11,487 nucleotides of DNA, taken from Dunaliella salina (taxonomy: Eukaryota > Chlorophyta > Chlorophyceae > Chlamydomonadales > Dunaliellaceae). Made by a program: the position numbers and the translations under genes. The notes beneath the pieces are model-generated. The model had not been told where the DNA came from. It saw nothing but the letters and a program-made list of their open reading frames with translations, and searched no databases. How positions within the stretch are numbered: the stretch's first letter is position 1; each line of letters opens with the position of its first letter. Below, in pieces: positions 1-6,700 of this stretch. The stretch spans positions 8,508 through 19,994 of the forward strand of contig MU069630.1 of NCBI GenBank assembly GCA_002284615.2, written 5' to 3'.

Positions 1-353
1 GTGTGTGCATTTGTGTGTGACTTCTGTTCAGCGCTTGCCTGACGTGACCAAAGCTTTCATAATTCTGTTGTCATGAAAAATTGCAATCGCCTCCAAGGGT
101 CCCGTGATTTCACTTTCAATGAAAGATTTGTGATTGCTTCCATGATAGTGCCTTTTTCTCTGATCTCAGTCACGATCCTTCACTTGTTGGGTTGCTGCCT
201 CTTGAAGCTCAGCAGTGTTAATATATGATGCACCACCCACTCATTATAACAGAAAGGCTGTAAAGTGCCCTCTGTCCGAGATAAATCTTCAGCAGGGCCT
301 TCCCAACCTGTTGTCCTGCCGCTGCATGATGCTCTAGAGTACAACTAGTTTTA
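1..353. other. Left end, no gene seen
   Basis: AT-rich intergenic or intronic sequence with short GTGTGT runs at the extreme left. No exon can be supported. Confidence 0.5.
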
Positions 354-591
354 GGGCTTGCTGCCATCCTATATGATCTGGGCGTGCTTCCATCCCGTAT
401 GATTTGGGCGTGCTTCCATCCCATATTATTTGAGCGTGCTGCCATCCCATATGATTTGGGCTTGCTGCCATCCTATATGAATTGGGCTTGCTGCCATCCT
501 ATATGATTTGGACTTTCTGCCACCTTATATGATTTTAGGACTTGCTGCCATCCTGCACAGTTTGAGGTCTCGCTGCCATCCTATGTGATTT
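354..591 (+). repeat. 26-bp tandem repeat array, nine units, running into exon 1
   Basis: Unit starts are at 354, 380, 406, 432, 458, 484, 510, 538 and 564. The first six are spaced exactly 26 bp apart; the last units are 28 bp. The core is GCTGCCATCCTATATGATTT with a leading GGGCTT. The last copy (564-591) forms the proposed first codons of exon 1, and the copy before it contains TGCACAG, a possible acceptor. Confidence 0.9.
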
Positions 592-750
592 ACTGGAATA
601 TGACCAAGGCTCTCTCAAACAAGTCGTGAAACTAATGTCTGTGATACCCACAGCAAAGCCACCAATCTTTGTCTCCTTCCCTTATGAAACTGCAGATCAC
701 AACTGGAAGGGCATGCTACCAGCGGCTCTGCAGGCTGATGGCATCCCATG
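567..750 (+). CDS. Exon 1 (tentative) of the nucleotidyltransferase-like gene
   Basis: The frame is open from 566 (a TGA lies at 563-565) and reads through KQVVKLMSVIPTAKPP and VSFPYETADHNWKG to a donor at 751 (CATG/GTGGGT). The exon ends with two bases of a codon. Joining to the single G at the start of exon 2 gives Trp, so the phase is right. The 5' limit is uncertain: TTTGAG at 561-566 is a weak acceptor, and an in-frame ATG at 635 could be the true start. The first ~25 bases are the last copy of the 26-bp repeat array just upstream. I do not recognise this segment as a domain; it would precede the GG motif of the catalytic fold. Confidence 0.45.
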
Positions 751-3700
751 GTGGGTTCACTTGCACTTTGTTATGTGCTGACAGCGCTGGCAAATTTGAT
801 ATGCAAGGGTGGGTCTGCCTGTAACTTTCATATGCTCTGACAGATCTGCATGCTGATGGCATCCCATAATGGGTTCACTTGCAACAAAATAAAGGATAAG
901 TCTGCGTTGGGCAAAAGCCAGCGTGCATTAAAGAAACACCAAAAGTCAGCACTGAAACTGAGAGTGAGCCCCACTTGCAAATTCGTTATGCTCTGACAGT
1001 GTTTGTTAAGAGCTCTTACAGCAATGATGTTGGATCAACTTTAAGTTCTATATTGCAAGCCCAACAAGCAAGTTTATTGCATGCCTCAGGTATGACCCAT
1101 CCAGCAAGAGTGGCATCGTCTTGGCTGGCGGTGCTGTTGCAAGTTTTGTCAGCCCTGGAACTCAGCCCAAAGATTTTGACATGTTCCTGGTGGTAAGTGC
1201 TCAAAGTGCCCCTAGCTGATCTCGTCACCCCCATGGGATTCAGCTGTTTGGACTGTTGCATGTGCTCAAGCAGAGCTGAAAATTCTCACTATAATAAGAT
1301 ATCAGCAAAATTGTAAGCAGGGGAGAGTCAGTGTTGTGCCCAAAGCTATGAAATCAGCTCTCTCGTCCAGAGGCCTTGGATATGCATCTCTTCTTTCAAA
1401 TGACTCCTTGGAATTTTGAACATAAATATTGCTTTGCCTTTCATATTGCGACGACAGCAAAAGTGAAGCAGAAAAGTGTGCCTCTCATTAATGCGACACA
1501 TTCTAATTGCCAGACTTTATAATTTTCCTGCTTTGATGCATTCTATGCTTTCTGCCATTCCATGCCAACAGTAATCTTAGACTTGGGAGTGCAAACAATG
1601 TTAGCGGGGTGCAAAAAGTAGACTCTCGCAAGGTGAAGGCCGCCATGTTGCTTTGCAGGTGCCAAGCTCCGAGAGCACAAACAGGCATTCTAGTGGTTTG
1701 GCGCAAAAACAAGAAGTCCCAGAGATTGCCAACAATTTGCTGGATGCCCTTTTTTGTTTTTGCAGGTGCCAACCTCCCAGGGTGCAGACAAGCACTGGCA
1801 AAAAGGTGCAGCGCTTGTCAACCAGCTCCTGGCTGCCCTTATTGTGTCTATGTAGGTGCCAAGCCCCAAAAGATGCAGACAAGCACTCCAACGACATGAA
1901 GCGCAAGCAAAAAGGTGCAGTGCTGCTAACCAGCTGCTGTCTGCCCTTATTTTGTTTTTGCAGGTGCCAAGCTCCAAGGATGCAGACAAGCACTCCAAGG
2001 ACACGGAGCGCGAGCAAAAAGGTGCAGTGCTTGTCAACCAGCTGCTGGCTGCCCTAAAGGACCACGTTTCAGGCAGTGGCAAGCCAACTGTGAAGGAAGG
2101 GGAGGAGTTGCAGGCGTTTGCGGTGTCCAAGATCCATGTCCTTAACACAATCATCGCATCATAATTGCTCAAGCCTGTATTGTAAATGCAACATGCATTT
2201 TGCATGCATCTTATCATGCGATGCTGTGGAAGAACAGTATTTTCAATGAGTATGAAGACGCAATACATATCGACTAGAAATTTTTTTGATCAAGCATGAG
2301 GGCAAGCAATCCTACATGCCTTAAGCAATTAGAGGGACCTGGCCAGCCTGCAACGCAAACACGCTTGAGGCTTCATCAGCACAAAATGGCCATGTCATAA
2401 GGCTTTGCATCTCTAGTGTGAATACCTTAGGATGCAAAAGCTTTGTGCTGTTTTGCATGCCAAAGAGGTCACCTGAGAAGCAGAAAGTCCATGAAAGTCG
2501 GTGCTGGAAGAAATGATGATAGTAGGTGTCCTTTCTCGCAAGGCCTAGAAATTCTTTGTGTGCCCAGATCCACTGTTGTGGGGCATATCTTCTGACAGCA
2601 AACACAAAACATTTTCATGGCCTTCCTGTGAAAGCGTTGTCATCACAATTTTGCTTGTATCCCTTTGGTGGGGCCCTTGTTAGCTTGCTAGCTAGGGAAC
2701 CTTCTGTCAATGCATGCGGCCGCTGGCCTGCATAATTTTTTTATCTTGTCTGTCTTCCTTCAGGTGCAACAAGCCAAAAGAAGATGGGGAGGAGGGAAAG
2801 GTCCTTCCCCTGTTCCAAGGCCAGGTCATCTTGCGCCTGTTTGAGACGCCTGCACAGGTGTGCATCTAAATGTCGTTGAGTAGCAAACAGTGTTTCTGCG
2901 GTACCAATCAGTTCAAGGACATAAGAATACTCGATCGAAGGAGGGGAAGTACTTAGTGTTGCAAAGAGCACATGCTGATACACAATCAGAGGGGGGGCAA
3001 CTGAGACCTTAATTGCCACTTCTTGCATGCTCCCTGCATAGGCTCCCCACAACTGGTACTCTCGAAAATTAGTTCCTCTGGTGGTACAGAAGCTTGTCAA
3101 TAACCAGTGGGGGGACATGTGCCTCATTAGCTGCGGCGTGAACCCTTACTTTTTGCTACAAAACCTCCATTTCTAACCACCTGCCACACCAAGCTGGATC
3201 ATTTTGAGTGATCTGATGTTATTGTAACAAGGGAATATCACAGAGGGGGGTAACTGAGGCCCCAAATCAGGTGTTTTTTGCATGCTCCCTGCATATGTTC
3301 TCCCTACCTGGTAAGCTTCAAGCTTGAGTCCTGTGGGTTGATTCCTGTATCTAGCACTGAAGCATGAGGCTTACAGACCGTGCCTAATTAGCCGCGGCGT
3401 GAACTTTAGTTTTCACCACCAAACCTCCATAACCAACCACCCACTGCACCAAATGGGATGATTTTTAGTGATTTGGAGTCCTTGTACCAAGATAATATCA
3501 TTGCAAAAAAGATGGAGTGAAAAGACCCAGTTGGTTGGTGTGATACAGATTTTCAGCCATTTCCCTTAGAGAAAATCCAGCTCAAGGGGTGCCAAAAAGG
3601 CCAAAAAATTGACCTCCTCCTTTCCTATTGTTGAATATGCAGGACGTTAGCAGTGTATGCGGAGGATATAAATGTAATAATTGGAAGTGAAAATTGGTAT

Positions 3701-6700
3701 AGGGTGGGGCTGCAGGCCAGTTTAGGGTGATCTGAGGCCAGGAGAGTGATCTGAGGCCCTCCAGTTTTTATCATTTTTTGATGAATGTAATATTTCCATG
3801 TATGATAATGGTTGGCATGGTCAGGTTTGAGAAAGAAGCATAAGAAAGAGCATGCCTGGCAAATTGGCCAGTTGCCTCCTCTGGGAATATTATTGCAAAA
3901 GAAATGGGGTAAGAATACTCAGTGGTTGGCGAGGTACATAATTTCAGCTGTTTCCCTCGGAGATAATCCAGCAGAAGGGGTGCCAAATAGGTACAATTTT
4001 GACATTCTTCTTTCCTATTTTCGAATACAGGATCTTGGCATGCTCTATGGGGGTCACAGCCACACATTTTGGGAACGCTGAATGGTCCTAGGAATGATCC
4101 AAAGGTGGAGTTGTTGGCCATCTTGGGGCGGTCTGAGGCCAGGATAGTGATCTGGGATTCCAATATTTGTCATTTCAAAGCAGAAATTTTCATGGAAATA
4201 ATGGTTGACATGCTCAGGTTTGGAAAAGAAACACGAGAAAGATATGCCAGGCAAACCGGCCGGTACCCCCCTGGAGTAAAATGTTTCATTCCAGAGCGGC
4301 GTGGAATTGACATCAGGGAAACAAACATAAGTGGTTGCAGAAGGACCAGCAGAAGGTTGAAGCCTCCGATGCACGCTGCATCAAGAACATGGTGCACCAG
4401 GCACCTTGTTCCATTTTTTTTGGTTGCCTGACCCAAAATTACAAGTCTATATGAACAAGATGATGCACAAATGACTTTTTCTATGGTAAATAGAGTGTGA
4501 GCGACATGAAAGGTGTTCTACATCCATAAAATTGCTGACATTGAGCAGCCACACTACCAGGCTGAAGGCTTCATTCCTTGATGTTATTTATGTGGTATGC
4601 AGAAAAAAAAAGTCAACTGCTGAAACCTGGATGCAAAGCTGCCTCCAGCATGTTGACAAAAAAAATTCTTGCCCTATTCTTACTTGCGCATTCATACTCA
4701 TATCATATAGGATCATGTTATGAAAACATATTGGCAATATGAAGTGTAGGCCATCGAGGCAGAGCCATGCACACCGTGTGCACTGCCAATCCACACTCCA
4801 AACTTTGTCTCGCAGGTTTTGCACGGCTTTGACTTGGATGCATGCCGCCTCCTGTTTGGTGGCAAAGGGTTTGGGCCTCTAAGGCTGCGCTGCGTGCACT
4901 GCACTGTCAAACCATACTGCACGCTTTCTTTGTGTTGCAGGTTGTGCACGGCTTTGACCTGGACGCATACCACCTCCTGTTTGATGGCAAAGAGGTTTGG
5001 GCCACTGAAGCTGCGCTGCATGCACTGCACTGTCAATCCATATTGCACACTTTCTTTGTGTGTTGCAGGTTGTGCACGGCTTTGACTTGGACGCTTGCCG
5101 CCTCCTTTTCAACGGCAGAGAGGTTTGGGCCACTGAGGCTGCGCTGCATGCACTGCACTGTCAATCCATAATGCACACTTTCTTTGTGATGCAGGTTGTG
5201 CACGGCTTTGACCTGGACGCATGCCGCCTGCTGTTCGATGGCAAAGAGGTTTGGGCTACTGAGGCTGCGCTGCGTGCACTGTACTGCCGATACATACTGC
5301 ACGCTTTCTTTGTGTGTTGCAGGTTGTGCACGGCTTTGACCTGGACGCATGCCGCCTCCTGTTCGATGGCAAAGAGGTTTGGGACTCTGAAGCTGCGCTA
5401 CATGCACTGCACTGTCAATCCATAAAGCACACTTTCTTTGTGATGCAGTTTGTGCACGGCTTTGACCTGGACGCATGCCGCCTCCTGTTCGATGGCAAAG
5501 AGGTTTGGGCCATTGAGGCTGCGTTGCGTGCACTGCACTGCCGATACATATTGCACGCTTTCTTTGTGTGTTGCAGGTTGTGCACGGCTTTGACCTGGAC
5601 GCATGCCGCCTCCTGTTCGATGGCAAAGAGGTTTGGGTCACTGAGGCTGCGCTGCGTGCACTGCACTGCCGATTCATATTGCACGCTTTCTTTGTGTGTT
5701 GCAGGTTGTGCACGGCTTTGACCTGGACGCATGCCACCTCCTGTTTGATGGCAAAGAGGTTTGGGTAATGGGGGCTGCGCTGCGTGCACTGCACTGTCNA
5801 TCCATAATGCACGCTTTCTTTGTGTGTTGCAGGTTGTGCACGGCTTTGACCTGGACGCATGCCGCCTCCTGTTCGATGGCAAAGAGGTTTGGGCCACTGA
5901 GGCTGCGCTGCGTGCATTGCGCTGCCGATGCATATTGCACGCTTTCTTTGTGTGTTGCAGGTTGTGCATGGCTTTGACCTGGACGCATGCCGCCTCCTGT
6001 TCGATGGCAAAGAGGTTTGGGCCACTGAGGCTGCGCTGCGTGCACTGCACTGCCGATGCATGCTCGTCGAGCCTTTGAGACAGAGCCCTTCTTATGAGTA
6101 CCGCCTGCTCAAGTATGCCGAGCGCTGCGGCCTGCGCATCCTGGTGCCAGGCTTGCACAAGGAGGTTGTGGACGCTGTGCACAGCAGCCTCCAGGCAAAG
6201 ATGAGCAGTGCCCTCCGTCACATGTCCGCTACTGTGCCTTTCTCTGTGACCCGTTCAGGATTCCTGCGCTACTGGTGAGTTTTTCCCTTGCGGGTGACAT
6301 GCCATGTATAGCATATCTGGGGCCAGGTAAAGATGCGCAGTGCGCTCTCCCACATGTCAGAAACTGTCCCCTGCTTTGTGACCCACTCAGGGTTCCTGTG
6401 CTACTGGTGAGTTTTGTGCTTACGGGTGCCTGGCTTGCACGAGGAAATTGTGGATGCATTGCACAGCAGCCTCCTGACTTGGGTTGGCCATCTCCATGCA
6501 TATGCCATATACATTGAACTTTTTCGCAAAAAAGCTAATACATAAAGCATATTTATATGGAATTGGCCAAACCTAGGCCTCAGACACGGCATATGCCGTG
6601 TCACCCAAGTAAAGTGCTGCTGAATTGCACAAAACAGTAGCAAAATTTCAAAAGAGGCAAAAATTCAAAAGTCAGTGCTGTTGGCTTGCTCCGTCTGCTT

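Noticed and set aside
2164..2200. Gene end at the TAA with TGTAA (2181) as polyadenylation signal
   Set aside because: Possible, but the 3' untranslated region would be only ~30 nt, and the family order requires the RLFETPAQVVHGFDLD block to follow; kept only as an alternative in the exon 3 entry.
1690..2268. 192-codon - strand frame over the exon 3 array
   Set aside because: It arises from the repeated units, shifts with their indels and has low-complexity repeated peptides without any domain.
3771..4436. Overlapping ORFs of 88-130 codons on both strands within the TIR elements
   Set aside because: They are not conserved between copies A, B and C and show no transposase motif; the elements are non-coding.
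4815..5960. CRISPR-like or satellite array
   Set aside because: The units are contiguous copies of an exon start plus intron tail, with no unique spacers, and are embedded in a eukaryotic gene.
5033..6061. Long stop-free frames on the - strand across the exon 5 array (342 codons)
   Set aside because: The unit happens to have no stops on the - strand in any frame, so the tandem array gives long open frames by repetition. The + strand carries the recognisable domain and splice sites.
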